Shown in pieces: positions 34,058 to 42,709 of a DNA stretch of 64,000 nucleotides. How positions within the stretch are numbered: position 1 is the stretch's first letter; the number at the start of each line of letters is the position of its first letter. Below the pieces are notes generated by a model. The model ran no database searches. It was not told the origin of the DNA and saw only the letters and a program-made list of their open reading frames with translations. Origin of the DNA: Oceanobacillus rekensis. Lineage in GTDB: Bacteria; Bacillota; Bacilli; Bacillales; Amphibacillaceae. The translations under genes and the position numbers were made by a program. The stretch spans positions 62,001 through 126,000 of the forward strand of contig NZ_MTBQ01000001.1 of the NCBI RefSeq assembly GCF_002153375.1. The letters run 5' to 3'.

Positions 34058-34930
34058 ATGTTGTTTGGCATGAAAATTAAAAATATCGCATATATATTGC
34101 TTGGTTCAGCAATTTTCTCTTTTGGTATCGTTCATTTTAATATGCAAAATAATCTTGGAGAAGGTGGATTTACCGGCATTACCTTGTTATTTTACTTTCT
34201 TTGGGGTTGGGACCCGGCAGTTACAAATATTGTACTTAATGTTCCTGTTTTCTTTATTGGGTGGAAATTCCTTGGAAGAAGTACGTTTATCTATACGATA
34301 ATTGGAACGGTAGCTGTATCTGTATTTTTAAGAGTTTTTCAAACCTATCAATTTTCTATCCATTTAGAAAATGATATGACATTGGTTGCTCTCTTTGCTG
34401 GAGTGTTCATCGGTGTTGGACTTGGAATTATTTTCCGGTATGGTGGGACGACCGGTGGAGTTGATATAATCGCAAGAATTGTAAATAAATATATTGGCTG
34501 GAGTATGGGTCGCACGATGTTCCTGTTTGATTTCTTAGTGATTGCAACATCAGTTTTTGTGATTCTTGATCTGGTGCAAGGAATGTATACCCTTGTCGCT
34601 GTTTATGTAGGTGCAAGGGTGATTGATTTTCTACAAGAAGGTGCCTATTCTGCAAAAGGAGCAACAATCATTTCAAATAAAAGTGATGAAATAGCAAATC
34701 ATATACTACAATCAATGGATCGTGGCGTAACCGTATTAGACGGCCACGGAAGCTACTCAGGTGAAAAAAGAAATGTCCTCTATTGTGTTGTAGCAAGAAA
34801 TGAGATCGTTAAGTTGAAAAGTATTGTAAATAACATTGATCCACACGCTTTTGTCGCAGTAACGACTGCACACGATGTAATGGGAGAAGGATTTACATTA
34901 GATGAAAATAAAAATCCGTTGAACGATTAA
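34058..34930 (+). CDS. ypjC: YitT family membrane protein (YpjC)
   Basis: 290 residues. Five or so N-terminal membrane segments (about 5-185; YitT/DUF161 region with FRYGGTTGGVDIIARI) followed by a soluble DUF2179 domain (about 200-280; DRGVTVLDGHGSYSGEKRNV). The function of the family is not settled; some members relate to YitT transporters. Start ATG 34058 after AAGGAGGAAATAATAA. It is the single plus-strand gene in a long minus-strand block and diverges from mazG. Confidence 0.88.
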   Translation: MLFGMKIKNIAYILLGSAIFSFGIVHFNMQNNLGEGGFTGITLLFYFLWGWDPAVTNIVLNVPVFFIGWKFLGRSTFIYTIIGTVAVSVFLRVFQTYQFSIHLENDMTLVALFAGVFIGVGLGIIFRYGGTTGGVDIIARIVNKYIGWSMGRTMFLFDFLVIATSVFVILDLVQGMYTLVAVYVGARVIDFLQEGAYSAKGATIISNKSDEIANHILQSMDRGVTVLDGHGSYSGEKRNVLYCVVARNEIVKLKSIVNNIDPHAFVAVTTAHDVMGEGFTLDENKNPLND

Positions 34931-34933
34931 ATA

Positions 34934-34965
34934 AAAAAAGGATGACATTATGTCATCCTTTTTAA
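34934..34965. terminator. Bidirectional terminator between ypjC and yugP-like gene
   Basis: AAAAAGGATGAC / GTCATCCTTTTT with a short loop and A/T runs on both sides, between convergent genes. Confidence 0.85.
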
Positions 34966-34966
34966 A

Positions 34967-35647
34967 CTATTCTCTATTGGCCAAGTAAATAAGAATAAAT
35001 CTTACTAACTCAGCTACAGCTACAAGTGCAGCAGCTACATAAGTCAGTGCAGCAGCATTCAGAACCTTTTTCGTTTCACGTTCTTCATTATTACGAATAA
35101 TCCCTGAGGAAACCATTTGAGTCATTGCCCGATTGGATGCATCAAATTCAACAGGAAGTGTTACAAGTTGGAAAAGAACGGCTGCAGACATGAAAATAAT
35201 ACCGAATAGGAATAAATTCATGGCACCCATCAGCATCCCAGCCAGAATGAGGAAGAATGAGATATTGGAGCCAAAATTTGCAATTGGAACTAAGGCACTT
35301 CTTATTCTTAAGAATGCATATTCCTGTTGATCCTGAATAGCATGGCCAACCTCATGTGCTGCAACAGCCGAAGATGCCATGGAACGACCGTGGAAAATAC
35401 CCTCAGAAAGATTGATTACTTTTTTCCTTGGATTATAATGGTCTGATAATGTACCTTTAACTTGTCCTATTTGTACATCATATAAGCCATTGTCATCCAA
35501 AATCTTACGAGCAACTTCTGCACCTGTCATTTGTGATGAAGTTGGTTTCTTGGAATATTTTTTGTACGAGCTTTTTACTCTTGATTGTGCCCATATCGGG
35601 ATAATCATTAATAAAGCTATATAAATTAGGTAACTACCTAACCCCAT
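34967..35647 (-). CDS. YugP-like membrane zinc metallopeptidase
   Basis: About 226 residues. The zinc motif HEVGHAIQ lies between N-terminal and C-terminal membrane segments; SGIFHGRSMASSAVAAHEVG precedes it, and LPVEFDASNRA supplies the family-specific acidic segment. This is the neutral zinc metallopeptidase_2 family (YugP in B. subtilis); substrates are unknown. Start ATG 35647 after GGAGGAGTGCAT; an ATG two codons upstream lies too close to the ribosome binding site. Its neighbour ypjB-like gene is 63 bases away and co-directional. Confidence 0.9.
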   Translation of the reverse strand: MGLGSYLIYIALLMIIPIWAQSRVKSSYKKYSKKPTSSQMTGAEVARKILDDNGLYDVQIGQVKGTLSDHYNPRKKVINLSEGIFHGRSMASSAVAAHEVGHAIQDQQEYAFLRIRSALVPIANFGSNISFFLILAGMLMGAMNLFLFGIIFMSAAVLFQLVTLPVEFDASNRAMTQMVSSGIIRNNEERETKKVLNAAALTYVAAALVAVAELVRFILIYLANRE

Positions 35648-35710
35648 ATGCACTCCTCCATTAGAAGATAAATATTTTACTTAAGGTCAATTTTAGTCAA
35701 AAATCTTCAT

Positions 35711-35983
35711 TTAGTCAACTGATTTGTCTTTCCTTTCCTCTTTCTTTGTCTTTAATTCCGCATTATATTTTTTCCAGCTTACATAAGATAATGTACCGAT
35801 AATACTTCCACCTACAATAAAAATTGTCCAAATAAGGAGAGAAAGATCCACTTTTTTATCTGACAAATCTACATTTGTAACTGTACTCGCTTCCACCGAA
35901 AAAGAGCCGAACCCCAAATAAAATAAAATCCCTATGAATACTGTGGTTGTAATCTGAACAAGTAGTTTCCTTCTGTTAACCAT
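35711..35983 (-). CDS. Short YpjB-like membrane protein (reduced)
   Basis: About 90 residues: an N-terminal hydrophobic signal-like segment (ITTTVFIGILFYLGFGSFS), a 20-residue linker, and a C-terminal membrane helix with LLIWTIFIVGGSIIGTLSY and a Lys-rich tail. Position between ypjA and dapB-side genes is that of ypjB, a sporulation-associated gene of about 264 codons in B. subtilis. Only the two ends resemble YpjB, as if the extracytoplasmic domain had been deleted. Start ATG 35983 after GAGGTGATCTCT. Homology is inferred from topology and context. Confidence 0.55.
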   Translation of the reverse strand: MVNRRKLLVQITTTVFIGILFYLGFGSFSVEASTVTNVDLSDKKVDLSLLIWTIFIVGGSIIGTLSYVSWKKYNAELKTKKEERKDKSVD

Positions 35984-36050
35984 AGAGATCACCTCATCAA
36001 CTTGTTATTATTCAAGTGTATGAGGAAAAACGGTTGTATATAACAGTAAT

Positions 36051-36623
36051 TTACAATCCCCTTTTGCGAATGGTTAGCCAATAAGCTATAAATATAGAAA
36101 GAATACTTAACCAGAAGGTAAAATAACCGATCTCGTTCATATATTTAGTTAATGAAGAATAAATTGGCATCATCTCAAATACATAATCAATAATATCATT
36201 ATGAAGAGTCCAAATTGCAGCTACCACAATATGTCTTAGCTTGATTTTATAAAACGGGGCGTACAGAAGTCCCTGTATTGCCATTGCAGCATGTGAGACT
36301 ATCAGCATATATCCTTGCCATCCTATTGAACCTTCAACAATTAGCGTTAGAAGATTCATAATAACTCCCCATGCTCCATATTTAAATAACGTTATAATAG
36401 CGAGCGCTTCGATATATGGAATATTTCTGCCGAACAGGAAGAACAACAAAAAGATGGTGAAAAACAAACTGGCAGTTGGACTATCCGGTACAAAAATAAG
36501 AAAAATGTCTGGTGTAACAGAGAGTTGGCTTTTATACCAATAATAACCGTATAATGTACCAAAGAAATTAATAAGAAATAATAAGAAAATAACCTTTTTA
36601 TCCTGCAGTATGTATTTAATCAT
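36051..36623 (-). CDS. ypjA: YpjA family membrane protein (DUF1405)
   Basis: About 190 residues with about six membrane helices. FFGTLYGYYWYKSQL at the N-terminus and the acidic DNIIDYVFEMMP segment are typical of DUF1405. Function unknown; the family is consistently next to qcrABC in Bacillus. The frame runs from 36680, but AAGGGAA before ATG 36623 and the family length (about 185) place the start there. Confidence 0.85.
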   Translation of the reverse strand: MIKYILQDKKVIFLLFLINFFGTLYGYYWYKSQLSVTPDIFLIFVPDSPTASLFFTIFLLFFLFGRNIPYIEALAIITLFKYGAWGVIMNLLTLIVEGSIGWQGYMLIVSHAAMAIQGLLYAPFYKIKLRHIVVAAIWTLHNDIIDYVFEMMPIYSSLTKYMNEIGYFTFWLSILSIFIAYWLTIRKRGL

Positions 36624-36652
36624 TGCATTTTCCCTTCCGTTCGTACTAATTA

Positions 36653-36688
36653 AAACACCTTCACCAAATAAATATGGCAAAGGTGTTT
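36653..36688 (-). terminator. Terminator of the qcrABC operon
   Basis: Stem AAACACCTT / AAGGTGTTT with an 18-base loop, followed on the minus strand by TAATTAG. It lies 15 bases past the qcrC stop and overlaps the ypjA leader region. Confidence 0.7.
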
Positions 36689-36702
36689 CATTAGTATATC
36701 AA

Positions 36703-37476
36703 TTATTCTGCAGCTTCATTTACGGTTATAATAAAGTCTGCTAGCTGTTCTAGTTCTTCATCTGTACCCTGAAATTGATCAGCAGGCATTGAGCCGATTC
36801 CATCTACTGCGATTGTAGCAATCTCTTCAGCAGTTAAGTCGATACCAACCAATGTAGGCCCTGCTCCACCTTCCAGTTCAGCCCCATGACATGCTAGACA
36901 ACTGTTTTCATAAGATGCATAACCAGGATGCTCTGTATCAATGGTAACTTCTGATGCAGGAATTGGTTTATTCGCTTCAGCTCGACTTTCCCAATCCACG
37001 TTTGCCGCAGAAGTATAGGTTAACCATACTACTGAAACTAATCCCAATAACATCATTCCTACAGCAACAGGACGTTGGTGTGGTCTGCGTCCTGGCCCAT
37101 TATCCAAAAATGGTGCGAGTAACAGTGCACCGAATGCTAGTCCTGGTAGCACGAGCATGCCTAGTAGAATAAAGTCACCACTTGCAAATTGATATTTCAA
37201 TAGCTCGTATAGGAATAAGAAGTACCAATCTGGCAGTGGTATATATGCTGCATCTGTTGGGTCGGCCATTCCTTCCAATGGTGAGGGATGTGCCAATGTC
37301 AAACATAAAAATCCAACTAAAAATACCGCTCCAGCCAACCATTCTTTTAATAAAAAGTTGGGCCAAAAAGCTTCTGTTCTTCCAGGATACTCAGAATAAT
37401 CTTTCGGTATATTTGGTTTCCTTTCAGCGGAGATTCTCGAATCCCCGACAAATTTCATACCTTTACCCTTATGCAT
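36703..37476 (-). CDS. qcrC: Menaquinol:cytochrome c reductase, fused subunit IV / cytochrome c subunit
   Basis: About 257 residues. The N-terminal part holds three membrane helices of the subunit IV type (with YIPLPDWYFLFLYELLKYQF), and the C-terminal domain (about 175-255) is a small cytochrome c with the haem-binding CLACH motif and a distal Met in GIGSMPADQF. The fusion is typical of Bacillus bc complexes. Frame from a GTG at 37479; ATG 37476 follows AAAGGAGGGCAAGTG. Last gene of qcrABC. Confidence 0.96.
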   Translation of the reverse strand: MHKGKGMKFVGDSRISAERKPNIPKDYSEYPGRTEAFWPNFLLKEWLAGAVFLVGFLCLTLAHPSPLEGMADPTDAAYIPLPDWYFLFLYELLKYQFASGDFILLGMLVLPGLAFGALLLAPFLDNGPGRRPHQRPVAVGMMLLGLVSVVWLTYTSAANVDWESRAEANKPIPASEVTIDTEHPGYASYENSCLACHGAELEGGAGPTLVGIDLTAEEIATIAVDGIGSMPADQFQGTDEELEQLADFIITVNEAAE

Positions 37477-37491
37477 CACTTGCCCTCCTTT

Positions 37492-38166
37492 TTATAGTGG
37501 TCCGGAAATACCTTGTCTACGTATTAAAATAAAGTGTGCTGCTAATAGTCCAAATAGTGCTGCAGGCAGGAAGAAAACATGAATCGCGAAGAATCTTGTT
37601 AATGTCTGGGCACCAACAATTGTTGCGTCTCCAGCCAATAATATTTTCAACTGTGTACCGATTAACGGAACCTGTTCAGCCATTTCAAGTCCAACTTGAG
37701 TTGCAAAATATGCTTTATTATCCCAAGGCAATAAATAACCTGTGAAACCTAGACCGAGCATAACAAAGAAAATCAATACTCCGACAACCCAGTTAAGTTC
37801 ACGTGGCTTCTTATAAGCACCTTGGAAAAATACACGTAAGGTATGTAATAATAGCATTACAATGACAACACTGGCACCCCAATGATGCATTCCTCTTACT
37901 ATTTGTCCATGAGCTACTTCCGTCTGTAAGTAATATACAGATTTCCATGCATTTTCAATGTCTGGAACATAATACATCGTTAAGAACATTCCAGAAAGAA
38001 TCTGGATTACTACAACAAAGAATGTTAAACCACCAAAACAATAAACAAAAGCAGAAAAGTGATGGGCAGGGTTAACATGTTCCGGAACTTCATGATCTGC
38101 GATATCCCGCCATATTGGCGTAATATCTATACGATCATCAATCCAATCATAAATCTTCTGTAACAT
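37492..38166 (-). CDS. qcrB: Menaquinol:cytochrome c reductase, cytochrome b subunit
   Basis: 224 residues, four membrane helices, cytochrome b6 type. Haem-ligating His residues occur in pairs in HHWGASVVIVMLLLHTLRVF and the FAIHVFFLPAALFGLLAAHF helix; the conserved Cys of covalently haem-attached b6 is in VYCFGG. It carries the quinol oxidation and reduction sites together with QcrC. ATG after GGGGAGGCGTAATGACTT. Six bases downstream of qcrA. Confidence 0.97.
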   Translation of the reverse strand: MLQKIYDWIDDRIDITPIWRDIADHEVPEHVNPAHHFSAFVYCFGGLTFFVVVIQILSGMFLTMYYVPDIENAWKSVYYLQTEVAHGQIVRGMHHWGASVVIVMLLLHTLRVFFQGAYKKPRELNWVVGVLIFFVMLGLGFTGYLLPWDNKAYFATQVGLEMAEQVPLIGTQLKILLAGDATIVGAQTLTRFFAIHVFFLPAALFGLLAAHFILIRRQGISGPL

Positions 38167-38172
38167 AAGTCA

Positions 38173-38685
38173 TTACGCCTCCCCTTGTGGTATTACATCG
38201 CCTAGGAATAACATGCCATCCTTGACTTCCTGTTCGTAAACATCCAGTGGAGCTAATGGTGGAGTACCTGGAACATTAGTTCCATCCTTGTAGTAGCGTC
38301 CATCGTGGCATGGGCAGAAGTATTCGTTCGGATGCTGTTCACTGCCTTCCCATGAAACAATACAACCTAAGTGTTTACAAACCGGGGAAAAGGCTACAAT
38401 CTCATCATTATCATTTTTATAAACCCATGCAGAGCGACTTACTTCAGATTCATACCAGCCATCTACTTGGTCAACGCTCCAATCGATACGCTGTGGATCT
38501 GCTGTAATATCATCTACAGATAAGCCTACGTTAGCCAAATCACCACCTGATGATCCCTTCAGTACAGGATCGATTGCCATTCTTATTGGAGAAATAAGTA
38601 GGCCGGCCGCCATAAATCCCCCTACCCCAGTAAGCGTATAGTTAAGAAACTGTCTACGGGATACTTGCTGCTTTTCATCACTCAT
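38173..38685 (-). CDS. qcrA: Menaquinol:cytochrome c reductase, Rieske iron-sulfur subunit
   Basis: 170 residues. An N-terminal membrane anchor (RRQFLNYTLTGVGGFMAAGL, with a twin-Arg resembling a Tat signal) and the Rieske domain with CKHLGC and CPCHDG providing two Cys and two His for the 2Fe-2S cluster. Rieske proteins are commonly Tat-dependent, and the window holds a tat operon. ATG after AAGGGGGGAAAATC. First gene of qcrABC. Confidence 0.97.
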   Translation of the reverse strand: MSDEKQQVSRRQFLNYTLTGVGGFMAAGLLISPIRMAIDPVLKGSSGGDLANVGLSVDDITADPQRIDWSVDQVDGWYESEVSRSAWVYKNDNDEIVAFSPVCKHLGCIVSWEGSEQHPNEYFCPCHDGRYYKDGTNVPGTPPLAPLDVYEQEVKDGMLFLGDVIPQGEA

Positions 38686-38751
38686 GATTTTCCCCCCTTA
38701 AAAAAATAATCACGGACGTATAATTTTATTTCAGATTACTAGGACAATACT

Positions 38752-38780
38752 ATGATAGCGCAATCTTGAAATTCGGTCAA
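38752..38780 (-). promoter_or_regulatory. Sigma-A promoter of qcrABC
   Basis: Minus strand TTGACC (38780-38775), 17-base spacer, TATCAT (38757-38752), giving a leader of about 60 bases before qcrA. Confidence 0.75.
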
Positions 38781-38835
38781 TATAAAACATTATTCTCAAT
38801 CAATTGACACCCTTAATAAGACCATTTCTGGAAGT

Positions 38836-39297
38836 TTAATTCCAATAAGATCGAATTAATTCCACAGTCTGACCAACTTGGTCACGTATAATACGTTGCA
38901 TTTCTTTTGAATGTATTTCTCCAGTCTGCACAGCTGGCATCCATAATAAGTTCCCAATTAAACCTTTTTCCTCTTTCTTCCAACGAGAATCAAAGGTTAT
39001 ATAGGTAATATGGGCAAAGGGCTGTTGTTGCATATCTACTGTCCAATTATTAAGTCGCTGTACTTCTGTAGTTATATCGACAGTTTTTAAATAATTGTAG
39101 TTTGGTAAAAGCATAGTTCGGCCTGTAAGTTCCTTTTCAATCCCATTTGCTAGAATCGACATTACTTCGGCTTGAGCAGAGTATTTATCTGTCTCTTCAT
39201 CATTTGAAAGTTGAATTGGAACTAAAGGTAAAAGAATGGTATCTATGTATTCCTTAGCTTGTACATACTGTTGTAAATCTGACCTTTTCCATTTCAT
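38836..39297 (-). CDS. ypiF: YpiF family protein (DUF2487)
   Basis: About 153 residues, soluble. MKWKRSDLQQYVQAKEYIDT and a C-terminal GEIHSKEMQRIIRDQVGQTV fit the DUF2487 family, found next to qcrA in Bacillus. Function unknown. The GTG at 39309 is inside the ribosome binding site AAGGGGTGAT; ATG 39297 is well spaced. Between ypiB and qcrA, probably transcribed separately from both given the terminator and promoter on either side. Confidence 0.85.
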   Translation of the reverse strand: MKWKRSDLQQYVQAKEYIDTILLPLVPIQLSNDEETDKYSAQAEVMSILANGIEKELTGRTMLLPNYNYLKTVDITTEVQRLNNWTVDMQQQPFAHITYITFDSRWKKEEKGLIGNLLWMPAVQTGEIHSKEMQRIIRDQVGQTVELIRSYWN

Positions 39298-39372
39298 AGT
39301 TAGTATCACCCCTTCTCTTTATATTAGGATACGTTATATATTGTGCCATTTTCAAGTTTATCTTATAAAGGC

Positions 39373-39411
39373 AAAAAAAATCAACCTATTCCTTTATTAA
39401 AGTAAGGTTGA
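39373..39411 (-). terminator. Terminator of ypiA-ypiB
   Basis: On the minus strand TCAACCT ... AGGTTGA with an inner CTTTA/TAAAG pair, followed by eight T. Ends 19 bases past the ypiB stop. Confidence 0.75.
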
Positions 39412-39430
39412 GGTTGAGATAACGATTATA

Positions 39431-39973
39431 CTATTCCTCTAATTCCTTTAATTCTTTAGCTAGCTGTTTAAATCTTTCATGATTCATTTCATCCAATGCA
39501 TGATCAATTTCATTCATGAGTTTACTTTTTTTATATTCATATAATGAATGATCGAGTAACTGTTTGGTCAAGTCCTTATCATGGTTGGTTATATAGTAAT
39601 CTGCTGGTACAAAAGGGTTCTCTTCTAATACCGATGCATAATAAGAATGTTGATTGGATTTTTTGAAATTTAATTGTAAATATAAGGGTTCATCTTGATT
39701 AAGCCGAATTTCATGAAAAGATTTTTCTGCATCTGTTGTAACTAGATGATTTTTGTAAAAGCGAAAAGGTACCTCTTCTGAACAGTGACTGGTCATCATG
39801 ATTCCTCTTGGACAATATTTTACATCTCTTACGAAGTGAACATTCGTAAGCAGTTCATTATGATTGACAAGATAATTAAGAATCCAGACACTTTCACGTC
39901 TTTTCAGCCGATAATGATTAAGAAACCATTGGATAAAACTTTTTTTATCCTGAGCTGTAACAGGAGTTATCAT
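39431..39973 (-). CDS. ypiB: YpiB family protein (UPF0302)
   Basis: About 180 residues. Motifs FIQWFLNHYRLKRRESVWIL and NYLVNHNELLTNVHFVRDV, and a C-terminal helical IDHALDEMNHERFKQLAKEL, match the YpiB family. It is a Bacillales protein of unknown function, usually next to the TPR gene ypiA. Start ATG 39973 after AAAGGGGGGAAAACG; the frame from 40006 is an upstream extension that overlaps the ypiA stop. 33 bases downstream of ypiA, one operon. Confidence 0.88.
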   Translation of the reverse strand: MITPVTAQDKKSFIQWFLNHYRLKRRESVWILNYLVNHNELLTNVHFVRDVKYCPRGIMMTSHCSEEVPFRFYKNHLVTTDAEKSFHEIRLNQDEPLYLQLNFKKSNQHSYYASVLEENPFVPADYYITNHDKDLTKQLLDHSLYEYKKSKLMNEIDHALDEMNHERFKQLAKELKELEE

Positions 39974-40006
39974 CGTTTTCCCCCCTTTAAGGTAAACAAA
40001 ATACAA

Positions 40007-41272
40007 TCAATCCAATTCAAATGTTTGTTTCAACCTGTACAGATATGCTTCCGCATCCTCATCGAGTGGTTGGAGAGAAACATAAGATTCAAAAATGGGA
40101 ATAGCTTCTTTAATCCTACCATCCTCCGTTAGGAAATATCCGTACTCTTTAAGAAAATCACTATCTTGATTTAGACTATTATATGCTTCTTGGTAGTATT
40201 TTAATGCATCATCAAATGATTCAATTTCGTTAAATGCTCTTGCTAGTTCCCAATCGTATAACGGATCATCAGCATCTGTTTTTTTAATTTCTTGCACAAG
40301 TTCAGTTATCTCCATATAGTTCTCATTTTTCTTGAAAAATTCAATCAGAAACAGTACGGCTTCTTTGTAATCGGGATCGAGTGCAATAGCCTCACGAACA
40401 AGTTTCTCACTCTCTTCGTTTTGTCCCAGTTGATGGGCAATAGATCCAGCTATAAAGTACAACTCTTTATTAAACGCATCTCTTTCAATTCCCTTTTTGG
40501 CTGTTTTAAATGCTTCTTCCATCATACCTTCCTCTTGGTAAGCTTTAGCAAGTTGGTAATAAACAGTATGATAATCCTCATCAATTTCAAGAACATGTTC
40601 AAAGGCCTTGATAGCAATATCATTTCTATCTGTTTGGAATGCTGTAACACCGTGTTTAAACAGTTTATCAGCATTTTCAGTTTCATCATCCTTAAAGTAA
40701 ATTAATGCTTTTTCATATTCTCCAGCTGCTGCAAATGATTCACCGAGTCTATCATCAATTGAAATATGGGCTACTTCATTTTGTTTCGACTTTACCTTTT
40801 CATAATAATTGATTGCCTTCAAATATTCACCGATAGAGAAATATAATTCCCCCAGTGCAAAGTCAATAATGATCTCGCCGGGTGATAGTTGCTTGGCAGT
40901 CAGTAATTTCTTTTCGGAGACCTCGAACAATCCCTGTGCCTGATATAAATCAGCCAATTGAATAAGAGCTTGTATATATGCAGGGTCATCCTCTTCTATC
41001 TCATTAAGCAATGTTATTGCTGGTTCGTCTTCTTCCATTTCTATAAAAATATCAGCAAGGGAAATTTTTATATCGGTTTCATCAGGATATTGATGGAGCA
41101 ATTCCTCCAATAATTGTCGTGCTTCCTGATGAAATCCCCATTGCAAGTAAAGTTCCGCAATTGTGTATTTCTCATCATCTGTTGCTTCTTGTAAATAGTT
41201 ACTAAGCATTGTAATTGCTTTTTTAGTTTGATTATTCTCCACTAATTTTACTGCTTTCATAATGGTGTCCAT
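40007..41272 (-). CDS. ypiA: TPR-repeat protein YpiA
   Basis: About 421 residues made of some ten tetratricopeptide-like helix pairs (for example GEYLKAINYYEKVKSK, GMMEEAFKTAKKGIERDAF, NEIESFDDALKYYQEAYNS), with a very acidic overall charge. No signal peptide. TPR proteins scaffold protein-protein contacts; the partner is unknown. ATG 41272 has AAAGGATG upstream; another ATG three codons before lies inside that site. Immediately downstream of the aro operon terminator, so separate from aroA. Confidence 0.88.
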   Translation of the reverse strand: MDTIMKAVKLVENNQTKKAITMLSNYLQEATDDEKYTIAELYLQWGFHQEARQLLEELLHQYPDETDIKISLADIFIEMEEDEPAITLLNEIEEDDPAYIQALIQLADLYQAQGLFEVSEKKLLTAKQLSPGEIIIDFALGELYFSIGEYLKAINYYEKVKSKQNEVAHISIDDRLGESFAAAGEYEKALIYFKDDETENADKLFKHGVTAFQTDRNDIAIKAFEHVLEIDEDYHTVYYQLAKAYQEEGMMEEAFKTAKKGIERDAFNKELYFIAGSIAHQLGQNEESEKLVREAIALDPDYKEAVLFLIEFFKKNENYMEITELVQEIKKTDADDPLYDWELARAFNEIESFDDALKYYQEAYNSLNQDSDFLKEYGYFLTEDGRIKEAIPIFESYVSLQPLDEDAEAYLYRLKQTFELD

Positions 41273-41360
41273 GACGAACATCCTTTCTATATACCGTACT
41301 TAAATTATACCATCTTTTATACTAGCGAAAACAGGTTGTTGTTTCAAACATGTGAATTAA

Positions 41361-41387
41361 AAAGAATCTGCTAAATGCAGATTCTTT
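41361..41387 (-). terminator. Terminator of the aro operon (after aroA)
   Basis: Perfect 11-bp stem AAAGAATCTGC / GCAGATTCTTT with a TAAAT loop, followed by TTTAATTC on the minus strand. Confidence 0.85.
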
Positions 41388-41403
41388 CTTTAATCGCAAA
41401 TTT

Positions 41404-42690
41404 TTAAGTTAGTGATTTTAAATCCTTAAAAAATCCAGGATAAGAAATCGAAATACAAGAAATATCATCAATGATTACTTCATCTTTCGTAATTAATGAA
41501 GCAACTGCGGCCATCATGGCAATACGGTGATCATCATAGGAGGCAGCATTCCCTCCAGTTAAGGTAGTTTTTCCTTCTATAATCATTCCGTCTTCGGTTG
41601 GTGTAACGCTTGCACCAAATGTCGTTAGGACATCGATAACAGCAGTTATCCTGTCTGTTTCTTTTACACGCAGTTCTTCAGCATCTTTAATAATTGTCGT
41701 TCCATCTGCTTGTGTTGCCAGTAAGGCAATAACGGGAATCTCATCTATAAGCCTAGGAATTATCTCACCTTCAATGGTTATTCCTTTAAGGGGACCAAAA
41801 GATATTTGTATATCCCCAATGTTTTCCCCGCCAATCGTTTTTTCATTCTGAATAACAAGATCTGCACCCATAAGCTGCAAAACATCAATTATACCGGTTC
41901 GACTTTTATTGAGGCCAACATTTTTCAATGTCAATTTGCTGTCAGGTACGATTGCACCGGCAACGAGAAAGAAAGCAGCTGAAGAAATATCACCTGGTAC
42001 GTATACATCTGTTGCTTTCAGTTCATGTTTTCCTGTAATTGTAGTAGTGTACCCATCTGATGTAATATCTGCTCCAAAAGCTTGAAGCATGTTTTCTGTA
42101 TGGTTCCTAGTAGGAATTTCCTCGGTAACACTTGTTTCATCTTCTGCCAATAGACCGGCTAAAAGGATAGCAGACTTAACTTGTGCACTTTTAACTGGGA
42201 GTGTATAGTTGATTCCCCTAAGCTTACTCCCACTAACCGATAAAGGAAGTAAATTTCCATTATCATCACCATCTATGTTTGCACCCATTTGTCGTAAAGG
42301 ATTTACAACACGGTTCATTGGTCGTTTGGAGAGTGACGCGTCACCGTAGATGGTTGTAGAAAATGGCAAACCAGCAAGAATTCCAAGCATCAGCCTTGTT
42401 GTTGTACCCGAATTACCAAAATCAAGTTGCTTTGTAGGTTTGGTTAAACCTGTTACACCTTTACTTTCGATAACCAGATTTGTACCATCTTTCTGTATGG
42501 TGACCCCCATATCACGAAAGGCGTTTACAGTTCTTAAACAGTCTTCCCCATCAAGGAAATTGGTAACTTTTGTAATTCCACGAGCTAAAGAACCAAGTAT
42601 AACGGAACGATGTGAAATGGACTTATCTCCAGGAATCTTAATCTCTCCTGATAATTTTTTATCAAGAGGATTCAATATTTTTTCGCTCAT
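41404..42690 (-). CDS. aroA: 3-Phosphoshikimate 1-carboxyvinyltransferase (EPSP synthase)
   Basis: 428 residues. Adds enolpyruvyl to shikimate-3-phosphate, the sixth step of the shikimate pathway. LSGEIKIPGDKSISHRSVIL (substrate-binding Lys-Ser), LDFGNSGTTTRLMLGILAG, and RIKETDRI-like RVKETDRITAV are present. Sequence features point to class II EPSP synthases (this form of motif with LMLGILAGL), common in Gram-positives. Named aroE in B. subtilis. ATG after GGGGAGGAAATAAACC. Last gene of the aroC-aroB-aroH-hisC-tyrA-aroA operon. Confidence 0.96.
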   Translation of the reverse strand: MSEKILNPLDKKLSGEIKIPGDKSISHRSVILGSLARGITKVTNFLDGEDCLRTVNAFRDMGVTIQKDGTNLVIESKGVTGLTKPTKQLDFGNSGTTTRLMLGILAGLPFSTTIYGDASLSKRPMNRVVNPLRQMGANIDGDDNGNLLPLSVSGSKLRGINYTLPVKSAQVKSAILLAGLLAEDETSVTEEIPTRNHTENMLQAFGADITSDGYTTTITGKHELKATDVYVPGDISSAAFFLVAGAIVPDSKLTLKNVGLNKSRTGIIDVLQLMGADLVIQNEKTIGGENIGDIQISFGPLKGITIEGEIIPRLIDEIPVIALLATQADGTTIIKDAEELRVKETDRITAVIDVLTTFGASVTPTEDGMIIEGKTTLTGGNAASYDDHRIAMMAAVASLITKDEVIIDDISCISISYPGFFKDLKSLT

Positions 42691-42709
42691 GGTTTATTTC
42701 CTCCCCGTT

